From positions 1-22,187 of the IMG/VR virus record IMGVR_UViG_3300043395_003396: a stretch of 22,187 nt of DNA; one strand, written 5' to 3'. Of this stretch, positions 12,915-20,040 are shown piece by piece. The notes beneath the pieces were generated by a model that was not told the DNA's origin, did not search any database, and was given only the letters and a program-made list of their open reading frames with translations. Source of the DNA: a virus. How positions within the stretch are numbered: position 1 is the first letter of the stretch; each line of letters begins with the position of its first letter. Position numbers and translations under genes: made by a program.

Positions 12915-13103
12915 GTGGATCTTCCAGAGGGCGGCCTATTGCCGCATGAGAAACGAGATCTCATTCAGGAGATCCAGGTCGATACCTTCCGGCATATGAA
13001 AGTTGAGGAGGTGCGCTGGGTGACCAGCTGGGCGTTGACCTTGGCCGCGGCCTCTGATGAAACCGTTGTCCGCGTGTGGAGCGAGATTCATGGCGGACGT
13101 TGA
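12915..13103 (+). CDS. Hypothetical small protein upstream of the DNA polymerase
   Basis: 62 residues, probably helical (HEKRDLIQEIQVDTFRHMK, then VRWVTSWALTLAAASDETVV). No family recognised. GTG 12915 has a Shine-Dalgarno-like AAGG at proper spacing. Its 3' end overlaps the polymerase start by 14 bases, so the two are likely coupled. It is the first gene of the rightward operon. Confidence 0.6.
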   Translation: MDLPEGGLLPHEKRDLIQEIQVDTFRHMKVEEVRWVTSWALTLAAASDETVVRVWSEIHGGR

Positions 13104-14907
13104 TCAGGCGCTTCTGGCCGACCTGGAGAGGTTCGGTAGCGCGTTTGCGCTCGACATGGAGACGGCACTGGTGCCCCTGTGCTGGGAAGGTAGGCATCAG
13201 CAGCGCCTGCTCCAGCTGCACAACGACACCTGCAGCAGCTGGTATGACCTGGCGCTGTGGGGCGAGCCGCAGTGGGAGGCGCTGCGGGTGTTCCTGGAGA
13301 ACCCGGCGCTGGAGGTGTACGGGCACAACCTCGCCTTCGACCTCAAGTGCTTGCTGGCGTCAGGCGTTGAGGTCAAGGGGCGCCTGTACGACACGATGAT
13401 CGCCTCGCGCCTGATCCATCAAGGCGTGGCGAAGGTCAGCCACTCGCTGGCGGATGTTGTGCGCCGGGAGCTGGGGAAGGTCATTGATAAGTCGCTGCAG
13501 TCGCAGGACTGGATGAACGCCGAGCTGACCGAGGCGGATCTCGCATACGCGATGGGCGACGTGAAGATGACGTGGGATGCCGCCCACTCCCTGCACGCGC
13601 AGATTTTTGAGCAGGGGCTGCTGCACACCTATCGGCTGGAGACGGCGCTGATCCCGGTGGTGGCGTCCATGGAGCTCAAAGGGATGTACGTCGACACCGA
13701 GCAGCTGCGCTCGGCGCGGGAGTTCTACAGCTCCAGTCGCAATGAGGGTGAGGCGTTCTATGTGCAGTTGCTGGATGAGCAGCTGAAGGCGGCCGGGCAT
13801 GAGGGGCTGCCCCGGCTGGCGTCAGGCGAGTTCAATCTCAACGCCAAGGCGACGGGCAAGGTGCGCGAAGGCACCAAGGTGCCGGCCGGTTTCAACATGG
13901 GCTCGCCCCGGCAGCACGCGGCGTACTGGGGCGTGCTCGGCATTGAGCCCAAGGATGAAAAGGGCAAAGTGTCGCTCGACAAGAAGAACCTTGCGACCTA
14001 TCGCCACCACGAGATTGTCCGCACCTACGAGTTCTACAAGAAGGCGGAGAAGCGGGCGACGATGGCGGAGAAGTTGCTGGAGCATGTGAAGGCGGACGGG
14101 CGCATTCATGCGCAGTTCATGCCCCTGCAAACGGCGACGGGGCGCTGGTCGTGCGCTAATCCCAACCTTCAGCAGATTCCGCGTGATCCAGAGTTTCGCA
14201 ATGCGTTCACTGCGCCCGAGGGTTGTGTGCTGGTGCAGGCGGATTACAGCGCGATGGAGCTGCGCTACCTGGCGGCAGTTGCTAAGTGCGGGCCGATGCT
14301 GGATGCGTTCAATAGCGGGGCGGATTTACATACGCGCACGGCTGCGTTGATGTACGGCATCAAGGACGAGGATGTCGATAAGACGCAGAGAACTGCGGCC
14401 AAAGCGTGTAACTTTGGTCTCGCGTATGCGAGTGCTCCCAAGGGGTTGCAGGCGTACTTCGCGACCTTGGGCCTCTACATCGACATGAAGCAGGCGCGGG
14501 AGTTTCATGCGATGTGGCATAACGCCTACCCCGAAGTAGGGGTGTGGCATGACTGGTGCCAGAAGCAGGTCAACGCTGGGGTGCCGGTGACGACTGCGAT
14601 TGGGAGGCGTCGCAAGCTATTTGGCGAGGAAAACCGCGTTCAGATCTTCGCCAATAACACGATCCAGGGCGGTTGCGCTGACATCATGAAGGCAGCGATG
14701 GTCGAGATCTTTCATAAGCTCCCCGCCCAGGCCCGGTTGGTGGCCTGTGTCCACGACGAGGTTTTATGCGAAACGTGCATAAACGTGGCCGAGGAGGTTT
14801 TGGGGCTCGTTATCGGCGAGATGCAGGATGCTGCTATACCCATCGTCGGTACTGCAGTCACGATGAAGGCAGAGGGAGGCGTCGTTCGGAGCTGGGGTGA
14901 GAAATGA
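13090..14907 (+). CDS. polA: Family A DNA polymerase with 3'-5' exonuclease domain
   Basis: Replicative phage polymerase, 605 residues, with no 5' nuclease domain, as in T7-like enzymes. Proofreading domain: LDMET (Asp22, Glu24), GHNLAFDLK, and YAMGDVKMTWDA. Polymerase: motif A DYSAMELR (catalytic Asp385), motif B RTAAKACNFGLAYA (Arg434, Lys438, Phe442, Tyr446), and motif C VHDE (Asp556). Phe442 occupies the position of E. coli Phe762, which affects nucleotide selection and has been linked in the literature to phage lifestyle. ATG 13090 has a GGAG about eight bases upstream; an in-frame ATG at 13057 would deepen the overlap with the previous gene and is less likely. The stop overlaps an ATG (14904) by ATGA. 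Confidence 0.95.
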   Translation: MADVDQALLADLERFGSAFALDMETALVPLCWEGRHQQRLLQLHNDTCSSWYDLALWGEPQWEALRVFLENPALEVYGHNLAFDLKCLLASGVEVKGRLYDTMIASRLIHQGVAKVSHSLADVVRRELGKVIDKSLQSQDWMNAELTEADLAYAMGDVKMTWDAAHSLHAQIFEQGLLHTYRLETALIPVVASMELKGMYVDTEQLRSAREFYSSSRNEGEAFYVQLLDEQLKAAGHEGLPRLASGEFNLNAKATGKVREGTKVPAGFNMGSPRQHAAYWGVLGIEPKDEKGKVSLDKKNLATYRHHEIVRTYEFYKKAEKRATMAEKLLEHVKADGRIHAQFMPLQTATGRWSCANPNLQQIPRDPEFRNAFTAPEGCVLVQADYSAMELRYLAAVAKCGPMLDAFNSGADLHTRTAALMYGIKDEDVDKTQRTAAKACNFGLAYASAPKGLQAYFATLGLYIDMKQAREFHAMWHNAYPEVGVWHDWCQKQVNAGVPVTTAIGRRRKLFGEENRVQIFANNTIQGGCADIMKAAMVEIFHKLPAQARLVACVHDEVLCETCINVAEEVLGLVIGEMQDAAIPIVGTAVTMKAEGGVVRSWGEK

Positions 14908-14957
14908 ACGATGCGCGGGTCCGCGAACTGCTGCAGACTGCTGCACTTCGCTACGTC
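14904..14957 (+). pseudogene. Possible 5' remnant of a gene cut by the recombinase gene
   Basis: ATG 14904 overlaps the polymerase stop by ATGA, the normal coupling in this operon, and opens with MNDARVRELLQTAALRYVR. After about 18 codons the frame is antisense to the recombinase 3' end and reads as proline- and arginine-rich nonsense up to 15143. The simplest reading is that a real downstream gene began here and was displaced when the recombinase gene arrived. It could equally be a real small gene overlapping the recombinase, or chance. Confidence 0.35.
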
Positions 14958-16251
14958 AGAGGCGAAGCACCACGTTCACCACTTCCTGGTGATCCACCAG
15001 CACCTGCTCCACAAGAGCCAAGTAGAGCTCGCGGAGTTCTTCGTCGTTCAGCTGCGACCACACGGCTGGGTCGGCGAATACCGAAAGCAGCTCGGGGTCG
15101 GGGCCAACCTGCTGCTCTAGCGCTAGCAAGCGCTCGCGCTTGATCGCAATCGCTGGGGCCAGGTCCGGGTCGCCCAGCGCCTCCAACTCCGCGATCTTGG
15201 CCTTGAGCGCCAGGATCTCGGGGTTTTCTGTTGTCGCCAGCTGCGCTAACTGCGTGTTGCGCTGGGATAGAGCAGCATTGATCTGCTCGCGCACCTTCTG
15301 TTCGCGCGTGCTCTTATACCGCTGTGGACACTCGCGACTTTTGCATATAACGCTGGCGATGGTGCGGCTGCCGGCGTAGGTCATCTTCCGGTTACAGCCG
15401 GCGCAGACGCAGAGGCCTGTAAGCAGGCGGGGTCTCACCTGTGCGCTGTGGCCCCAGCGACGGCGATTGTCATGCAACTGACGTTCCATGATCACAAAAT
15501 TGCTGTGGGACAGCAAGGCGGGGTGAGTCTCCCAAATGATCTCTTTATATGTGTTGTCGTTCTGCTTGAGGTATCCCAACCCACCCCGAAGCACGGGGTT
15601 CAGTAGCCACGCTTTGACGGCGCGGCATGAGCCTAGGGGGATTGGCCCGAGCCCTGCTCTATGCCACTGGTCTAAGGCGGTGTTCATGCGCCAGTCACAG
15701 GCTTTGCATAACGCAAGGAACCGGGCGGCTCTCGGAAACTCTTCAGGATCGGGCTCGAGGGCGCTGCGGTCTGCGTTCAGGCGGTAGCCCCACGCCACCT
15801 TGCCGCGCAGGGGCCGGGCGCGTTTGCGGCCTTCGCTGTAGCCGGCGCGGATCCGTAGGGACAGCATCCGGCTTTCCATCTCCGCCATGGAGGTGGCGAT
15901 GCGCGAGAGCAAGAAGCCCTGGGGGGTTTCGGAGTCAACCGTGCCGCCGTCCAGGCAGTGGATGCGCACACCGCGCCGGGCGGCGATGGCGATCAGCGCA
16001 TCGGTGGCCGCCGCGTCCCGGCCCAGCCGGTCGATGCGCGTACACACAACCTCATGGACTTGGCGGGTGTCGATGAGGTGCAGGAGCTCCAGGTAGCCGG
16101 GGCGGTCCTGTGAGAGCCCGCTTTCCACGTCCTCGATGAGGCGGTCGACGCCGGCGCCGAGGATCCGCGAGCGCTGGTTTTGCAGGGCGCTGAGCTGCTC
16201 ACTCGTGTCGGTTGACACGCGCAGGTAGCCGATGCGCACTTCTTGTCCCAT
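14956..16251 (-). CDS. Large serine recombinase (phage integrase type)
   Basis: 431 residues. N-terminal resolvase domain with YLRVST (nucleophile Ser13), TRIDRLGRD (Arg72, Arg75) and GGTVDSETPQGFLLSRIATS. A recombinase domain follows, then a zinc ribbon with CAGC (Cys283, Cys286) and Cys303/Cys308, and a coiled coil at about 316-382. These enzymes recombine short attP and attB sites without a long homology, giving lysogeny; excision needs a directionality factor, which could be one of the small neighbours. The start is ATG 16251, just before the domain; a longer in-frame start near 16491 would add an unrelated 80-residue tail and overlap the next operon. Its strand opposes both neighbours. 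Confidence 0.9.
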   Translation of the reverse strand: MGQEVRIGYLRVSTDTSEQLSALQNQRSRILGAGVDRLIEDVESGLSQDRPGYLELLHLIDTRQVHEVVCTRIDRLGRDAAATDALIAIAARRGVRIHCLDGGTVDSETPQGFLLSRIATSMAEMESRMLSLRIRAGYSEGRKRARPLRGKVAWGYRLNADRSALEPDPEEFPRAARFLALCKACDWRMNTALDQWHRAGLGPIPLGSCRAVKAWLLNPVLRGGLGYLKQNDNTYKEIIWETHPALLSHSNFVIMERQLHDNRRRWGHSAQVRPRLLTGLCVCAGCNRKMTYAGSRTIASVICKSRECPQRYKSTREQKVREQINAALSQRNTQLAQLATTENPEILALKAKIAELEALGDPDLAPAIAIKRERLLALEQQVGPDPELLSVFADPAVWSQLNDEELRELYLALVEQVLVDHQEVVNVVLRL

Positions 16252-16323
16252 GGGACTAACGCTATGCGGGGTTGACTTCTTGTGTGGAACAGATACTCTC
16301 TTCCTGTCTATACAGGAACAACC
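16252..16323. promoter_or_regulatory. Divergent region between recombinase and right operon, with operator-like inverted repeat
   Basis: TTCCTGT (16301-16307) and ACAGGAA (16312-16318) form a perfect 7-bp inverted repeat around CTAT. The right arm contains the AGGA that serves as Shine-Dalgarno for GTG 16324, so either a protein or an RNA hairpin could control translation or transcription. A TTGACT lies at 16272-16277 without a good -10 at normal spacing. A nearby attP is likely but not identified. Confidence 0.5.
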
Positions 16324-16548
16324 GTGACATCCCTTGCGCCACGGCGCATCTCGGCTGTGGCCGAAGATTGTGTGACGCACACTGCAGAGCTCCTGCAGCT
16401 GCTTAACCGCCTCTCTGACGCGGAAGCGGAGCTGAGTGAGGACGAGCCTCGTTACCAGGAGCTGGTGACGGCGCTGTTCGCGCTCAAGCACGCCATCCAG
16501 GGCATCAAGACCGTCGCCGCCCTTGAGGCGGGGAGGTACGGCTTGTGA
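16324..16548 (+). CDS. Hypothetical small helical protein
   Basis: 74 residues. Mostly helix, with HTAELLQLLNRLSDAEAELS and YQELVTALFALKHAIQGIK, compatible with a coiled coil. No family recognised. GTG 16324 is chosen because AGGA stands at the right distance and palindromic DNA precedes it; an in-frame GTG at 16282 would read through the inverted repeat. The stop overlaps the next GTG by GTGA. Confidence 0.55.
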   Translation: MTSLAPRRISAVAEDCVTHTAELLQLLNRLSDAEAELSEDEPRYQELVTALFALKHAIQGIKTVAALEAGRYGL

Positions 16549-16790
16549 CGCCAGACCAGCTCGTCGACCACCCGCCGCACTACACCCAGGGCGATGGGAT
16601 CGAGTGCATTGAGGCGATCAGGTCCGCCCTGACCGCCGATGAGTACAGGGGCTACTTGAAGGGAAACGTCATCAAGTACGCCTGGCGGGAGCGCCACAAG
16701 AACCGCCTGCAGGACGTGAAAAAGCTCGTTTGGTACGCCAACGATCTAGTCAACCACCTGGAAAACACCCTGATCAAACAAGAGGAATGA
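16545..16790 (+). CDS. DUF3310 phage protein
   Basis: 81 residues carrying the DUF3310 pattern: PPHYTQGDGIECIEAI, then YLKGNVIKYAWRERHKN and DVKKLVWYANDLVNHL. This domain is widespread in phages next to nucleotide-metabolism and replication genes and is sometimes annotated as a nucleotide-kinase-like protein, but its biochemical role is not settled. Here it leads the operon containing ThyX, which fits a link to nucleotide supply. GTG 16545 and the ATGA overlap at its end show coupling on both sides. Confidence 0.85.
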   Translation: MTPDQLVDHPPHYTQGDGIECIEAIRSALTADEYRGYLKGNVIKYAWRERHKNRLQDVKKLVWYANDLVNHLENTLIKQEE

Positions 16791-16984
16791 CTCTGTTCCC
16801 TTATCGCAAGATCGCCGATCCGAGCTGCCTCGGGTTGGCAGATGTTTTGAACATGGCTAAGTGCGCTGTTCAGCGCTGTGAGGGCGCTGTCGGCGGCTCA
16901 GATGATCGCTTTTATGAGGAGTACATGAGCGCACTCCTGTGGTCCGATGTGGCCGCGTCTTTCAACCTCTTTCGTTTTTCGTGA
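16787..16984 (+). CDS. Hypothetical small protein, 65 residues
   Basis: Unrecognised. Helical, with DPSCLGLADVLNMAKCAVQRC, a central acidic stretch, and an aromatic C-terminus (LLWSDVAASFNLFRF). Starts in an ATGA overlap with the DUF3310 gene and ends in a TGATG overlap with the next, so it is inside a coupled operon. Cysteines at 14, 26 and 31 are not obviously a metal site. Confidence 0.5.
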   Translation: MTLFPYRKIADPSCLGLADVLNMAKCAVQRCEGAVGGSDDRFYEEYMSALLWSDVAASFNLFRFS

Positions 16985-17181
16985 TGACGACCAATGACAC
17001 CCGCCCATGGAATGGCGCGCTGTACTCGGCGACTTGTGACCCCCGCGTGCAGCAGAAAGTCCAGGACCGGTTGGACGAGCTTTACGTGCGTGATGGCCGG
17101 TATCGGCCTGATCACCCTTTTCACTCAACTTACACAGGCCTATTCGCCAAATACGCGGAGGAGTTCACCGGTGACAACTGA
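16984..17181 (+). CDS. Hypothetical small protein, 65 residues
   Basis: Unrecognised. Central helix CDPRVQQKVQDRLDELYVRD followed by YRPDHPFHSTYTGLFAKYAEEF. Begins at the ATG of a TGATG overlap with the previous gene and overlaps the next by 11 bases. Acts presumably with the early operon genes; no function visible. Confidence 0.55.
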   Translation: MTTNDTRPWNGALYSATCDPRVQQKVQDRLDELYVRDGRYRPDHPFHSTYTGLFAKYAEEFTGDN

Positions 17182-17332
17182 AGAGCTGTTCCTGGAGTGG
17201 TGGAAGGAGTCGTACCCGCACGCCAAGCCGGCGCCACACACCATCACCACTCACGTTGCCTTCGCGGAGTACATCGACCGCAAGCGCACACAAGACGTGC
17301 TGGACTCCATCTCTAAAGCCGGCGCTGAGTAG
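17171..17332 (+). CDS. Hypothetical small protein, 53 residues
   Basis: Starts at GTG 17171 inside the end of the previous gene. Sequence begins MTTEELFLEWWKESYPHAKP, continues HVAFAEYIDRKRTQDVL, and ends KAGAE. The aromatic N-terminus and helical C-terminus resemble small phage proteins of unknown role. The small size and short overlap are compatible with coupled translation. Confidence 0.5.
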   Translation: MTTEELFLEWWKESYPHAKPAPHTITTHVAFAEYIDRKRTQDVLDSISKAGAE

Positions 17333-17344
17333 AGGGCAGGCGTC

Positions 17345-17683
17345 GTGTTGTGCCCCGTTTGCACCGGCAAATACAGCCGGCCTAGCAAAACATTTCGCGA
17401 CGCCCCCGACTCTTTCCTGCGCTTCCGCGACTGCAGGCATTGCGGTCATCGCTGGTGGACGATTGAGGTCGTTGCGCCGAAAGACGCGATCCAGTGGATG
17501 GCGCGGGATCAGCCGGTGCGGCGCCCCAATTACCAACGAATCCGCTTCTCCAACAATGAAAGTAACTCTGGTGCATCGAACCGATGGCGCCGAGGCGCTT
17601 ACGGCCTACATGGCCCGAGTGAGCAATCCAAACAATCAGAACAACAACGAGACGGCTCCGAAGCTGATCAAGTACCTGATTGA
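17345..17683 (+). CDS. NrdR-like zinc-ribbon protein overlapping ThyX
   Basis: Up to 112 residues from GTG 17345. Residues 1-45 are a zinc ribbon with CPVC (Cys3, Cys6) and CRHC (Cys30, Cys33) followed by GHRWWTIEV, the NrdR N-terminal pattern, without the ATP cone. It shares this plan with the protein at 5830-6063. The frame stays open until 17683 and so overlaps the ThyX gene by 128 bases; residues after about 71 are ThyX coding DNA read in another frame. Most likely the native stop has been lost and only the first 70 residues are functional, but a true overlapping tail is possible. Confidence 0.6.
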   Translation: MLCPVCTGKYSRPSKTFRDAPDSFLRFRDCRHCGHRWWTIEVVAPKDAIQWMARDQPVRRPNYQRIRFSNNESNSGASNRWRRGAYGLHGPSEQSKQSEQQRDGSEADQVPD

Positions 17684-18191
17684 GCACAAGCACTGGAGCC
17701 CGTTTGAGATGTGCTCCATGTGCGTCAAGATTGAGACCGAACGCGACATCGCAGCCCAGCTACTGCGCCACCGCAGCTTTTCCTTCCAGGAGTTCAGCAC
17801 CCGCTACGCCCGGACCTCCATCGCGGAGACCCCGCACTTCCGGCGCCAGGACACCAAGAACCGCCAGAACTCCTTCGACGACTTCAGCGCCGAGGACCAG
17901 GAGCAGCTGGGGCGGGACGCCGGGGAGCTCATCACCAAGGCGTATGGGCTCTACTACTCGATGGTCGAGAATGGTGTGGCGCGGGAGACGGCGCGGCGCA
18001 TCCTGCCGCTCTGCACGCCGACCGTGCTCTACATGCACGGCACCCTGCGCTCGTGGATCCACTACATCCAGGTGCGCACTGACCCCGGCACTCAGCTGGA
18101 GCACCGCGACCTTGCGCACCAGTGCCAGCAGGTGTTCTGCCATGAGTTCCCCGTGATCGGGGAGGCGGCTTTCGGCGCAGGGGAGTTGTGA
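17556..18191 (+). CDS. thyX: Flavin-dependent thymidylate synthase ThyX
   Basis: Converts dUMP to dTMP using methylenetetrahydrofolate and NADPH with FAD, without producing dihydrofolate. The 211-residue product contains the defining RHRx7S motif as RHRSFSFQEFS (71-81), the upstream HKHWSPFE, and the C-terminal half with LPLCTPTVLYMHGTLRSW and DPGTQLEHRDLA typical of the family. Length is normal. It supplies dTMP for phage replication in a GC-rich host that probably also has ThyX. ATG 17556 is the family-like start. The stop overlaps the next GTG by GTGA. Confidence 0.95.
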   Translation: MKVTLVHRTDGAEALTAYMARVSNPNNQNNNETAPKLIKYLIEHKHWSPFEMCSMCVKIETERDIAAQLLRHRSFSFQEFSTRYARTSIAETPHFRRQDTKNRQNSFDDFSAEDQEQLGRDAGELITKAYGLYYSMVENGVARETARRILPLCTPTVLYMHGTLRSWIHYIQVRTDPGTQLEHRDLAHQCQQVFCHEFPVIGEAAFGAGEL

Positions 18192-18385
18192 GCACAGCAG
18201 CGTTTCACAGCGCCCTTGCGCTTGGAGGCGTGGAGGAGGTGCTGCTGGAGGTGGTGGAGCAGGGGCAGCGCTATGCCGCTGCGCAACACCCCGCTGTTGA
18301 TAACCGCTCGCTGTACGCCTTTTTGGCGGAGCTGAAGTACAGCGTGCGGCAATCGGAAACCTTGACTAATGCAAACCCACAATGA
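18188..18385 (+). CDS. Hypothetical small protein between thyX and the sigma gene
   Basis: 65 residues, helical and acidic (ALALGGVEEVLLEVVEQGQR, then NRSLYAFLAELKYSVRQ). No family recognised. Coupled to ThyX by GTGA and to the sigma gene by ATGA. It could be a sigma-associated factor, but only position suggests this. Confidence 0.55.
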   Translation: MSTAAFHSALALGGVEEVLLEVVEQGQRYAAAQHPAVDNRSLYAFLAELKYSVRQSETLTNANPQ

Positions 18386-19395
18386 AGTTCGATCACACGT
18401 TTTCTGATTTCCTCAACGAAATCGGCCGCTACCCCCTGCTGACGATGGAGCAGGAGCTGGTGCTGGGGCGGCAGGTGCAGAGCATGGTGGCGCTCAAGGA
18501 GAAGGAGGCGCAGGGCGGCAAGCTCACCAAGAAGGAGCTGCGGGCTGTGCGCGTTGGGATGCGCGCCAAGGAGCAGATGGTGAACTGCAACCTGCGCATG
18601 GTCGTCTCCATCGCCAAGAAGTACCTCAAGCGGGTGCATCACCTGACGATGCTGGATCTGGTGCAGGAGGGCGTCATCGGCCTGATGCGCGGGGTGGAGA
18701 AGTTTGACCCCCAGCGTGGCTACAAGTTTTCGACCTACGCCTATTGGTGGATCCGGCAGGGGATGAACCGCGCCTGCAACCAGCAGGACTCCGCGATTCG
18801 GATGCCGCACCACGTCGCTGAGAAGGTGCCCAAGCTCAAGCAGGCGATCCACCGGCTGTCGCAGGAGCTGGGGCGGATGCCGACGAAGAAGGAGCTGGCC
18901 GACGCCATGGAGATGAGCGTCGATCAGATGTGGATGATCTTCGAGCGCACGGCATCGCCCTGCTCCCTGGATGCGCAGCTGCAAGAGGAAGGCTCTGCGC
19001 TGATCGACGTGCTGCCTGATACGTCGACTGAGGACAACGACGCCATCTTCCTGATGGATGATCGCTGGCGGCTTGAGGCGGGGTTGGCGCGGCTGCCGGA
19101 TCGGGCGCGGTACGTCGTGGAGCAGCGCCATGAGCTCACTGGCAAAGCGCCGGTGGCGTATCAGGTGCTGGCGCAGGAGCTGGGGCTGTCGCGGGAGCGG
19201 GTGCGGCAGATTGAGATTCGCGCCCTGCGCCAGCTGCGCACTTACATGAAGAGCGTGTCGCCGCTAGCCGATCCCAAGGCTCTCGCAAACTTCACGAGCC
19301 ATGGCGACAAAATCAAGGGCCTCGTCAGCCTCCGCTTGAGCGCCAAGGAACAGGACAAGCTCCAGCTCGCTAATGCGGCCAATGGCGTTGGCTAA
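18382..19395 (+). CDS. Sigma-70 family RNA polymerase sigma factor (cyanobacterial RpoD/group 2-like)
   Basis: 337 residues. Region 1.2 FSDFLNEIGRYPLLTMEQEL is strikingly like cyanobacterial RpoD and SigB-type sigmas; region 2 follows (NLRMVVSIAKKYL, DLVQEGVIGLMRGVEKFDP, KFSTYAYWWIRQGMNRA), then region 3, and the region 4 helix-turn-helix LAQELGLSRERVRQIEIRAL. The core is complete, without a long region 1.1, so it should bind host RNA polymerase core and direct it to phage promoters. The last 47 residues, after TYMK, are not part of a normal sigma and lie antisense to the convergent small gene at 19264-19566, suggesting a lost stop. Probably acquired from a cyanobacterial host; that is inference. 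Confidence 0.9.
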   Translation: MKFDHTFSDFLNEIGRYPLLTMEQELVLGRQVQSMVALKEKEAQGGKLTKKELRAVRVGMRAKEQMVNCNLRMVVSIAKKYLKRVHHLTMLDLVQEGVIGLMRGVEKFDPQRGYKFSTYAYWWIRQGMNRACNQQDSAIRMPHHVAEKVPKLKQAIHRLSQELGRMPTKKELADAMEMSVDQMWMIFERTASPCSLDAQLQEEGSALIDVLPDTSTEDNDAIFLMDDRWRLEAGLARLPDRARYVVEQRHELTGKAPVAYQVLAQELGLSRERVRQIEIRALRQLRTYMKSVSPLADPKALANFTSHGDKIKGLVSLRLSAKEQDKLQLANAANGVG

Positions 19396-19566
19396 GAGTT
19401 GTTGCTGGTGGTAGTTGGAGCGCATGAGCGATGCGCACAAATCGCGCACCTTTTTCATGTCGGGGTGGGCGCTGACCTCGCGGATCGCTTGCTCCAGCTT
19501 GAGTTCTTCGGTCAGGGAGATCTCATACGCCATCCAGCTCGTGGGGCGGCTATCGCCATCGCTCAT
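19264..19566 (-). CDS. Small helical protein, possibly NblA-like
   Basis: 100 residues. N-terminal AYEISLTEELKLEQAIREV followed by KKVRDLCASLMRSNYHQQQL and a further helix resembles the two-helix NblA plan, in which a short protein tags phycobilisomes for degradation; some freshwater cyanophages carry nblA. The protein is longer than NblA (about 60 residues), and the match is a resemblance only; another cyanobacterial family may fit better. ATG 19566. It is convergent with the sigma gene and overlaps it by 132 bases. Confidence 0.5.
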   Translation of the reverse strand: MSDGDSRPTSWMAYEISLTEELKLEQAIREVSAHPDMKKVRDLCASLMRSNYHQQQLLANAIGRISELELVLFLGAQAEADEALDFVAMAREVCESLGIG

Positions 19567-19617
19567 AGCAACCTAGGCGTACACAACATGCTAGCGAGCG
19601 CTTACATATGGAGCCCT

Positions 19618-20040
19618 TTATGCGGCGAATGGTGGGGCATAGCGGCGAGGAGTTCTGGGTCGTCGAGGGGCTGGGGATGCAGTTTGTTCATCGTCAGCGG
19701 TGGCAAGCAGAAGTGAAGCTGCACTATCTGCAAAGCAGTGCTGGTGTATCCACAGCAGCAGATCCGCTTCTCGATCAGGGGTCCAGTACGGCTGGAGCCG
19801 GAACCAGCTGAACACCTCGCTGCTGCCCTTTAGGCGGTTGCACTCGGGGCAGGCTGGGGCCAGGTTTTGGGTTGTCGTGTCGCCCCCGCGGCTTCGGGGT
19901 TTGATGTGGTCGAGGGTCGTGGCGCCGGCACAGCCGCAGTAGGCGCAGTGGCCGCGCCAGGCGCTGAAGATGTGGTCGCGGAAACGCCGCTTGGCGTCAC
20001 GCTTGTGTAGCAGGTGAGTCTCCGAAATCCCGTGATCCAC
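19618..20040 (-). CDS. HNH endonuclease
   Basis: 140 residues from GTG 20040. Motif order: CAYC (Cys32, Cys35), LDHIKPRSRGG with Asp44 and His45, NLAP with Asn59, and CPECN (Cys64, Cys67) then RLKG. This is a complete zinc-supported HNH domain, able to nick or cut DNA. It may help packaging (HNH proteins act with some terminases), act as a free-standing homing nuclease, or restrict competing DNA. A TTG at 20079 would lengthen the protein by 13 residues but increase the overlap with the upstream gene from 44 to 83 bases. The Ala- and Pro-rich C-terminus is disordered. Confidence 0.8.
   Translation of the reverse strand: MDHGISETHLLHKRDAKRRFRDHIFSAWRGHCAYCGCAGATTLDHIKPRSRGGDTTTQNLAPACPECNRLKGSSEVFSWFRLQPYWTPDREADLLLWIHQHCFADSAASLLLATADDEQTASPAPRRPRTPRRYAPPFAA

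Noticed and set aside
14958-15143. Continuation of the plus-strand frame after the polymerase
   Set aside because: It is fully antisense to the conserved end of the recombinase and reads as Pro/Arg/Ala-rich sequence.
16252-16491. 80-residue N-terminal extension of the serine recombinase
   Set aside because: The extension precedes the normal resolvase start, is antisense to the coupled gene at 16324 and reads as unrelated sequence.
19608-19811. Plus-strand 67-codon frame near the HNH gene
   Set aside because: Mostly antisense to the HNH protein C-terminus, no supporting domain, wrong orientation for the local operon.
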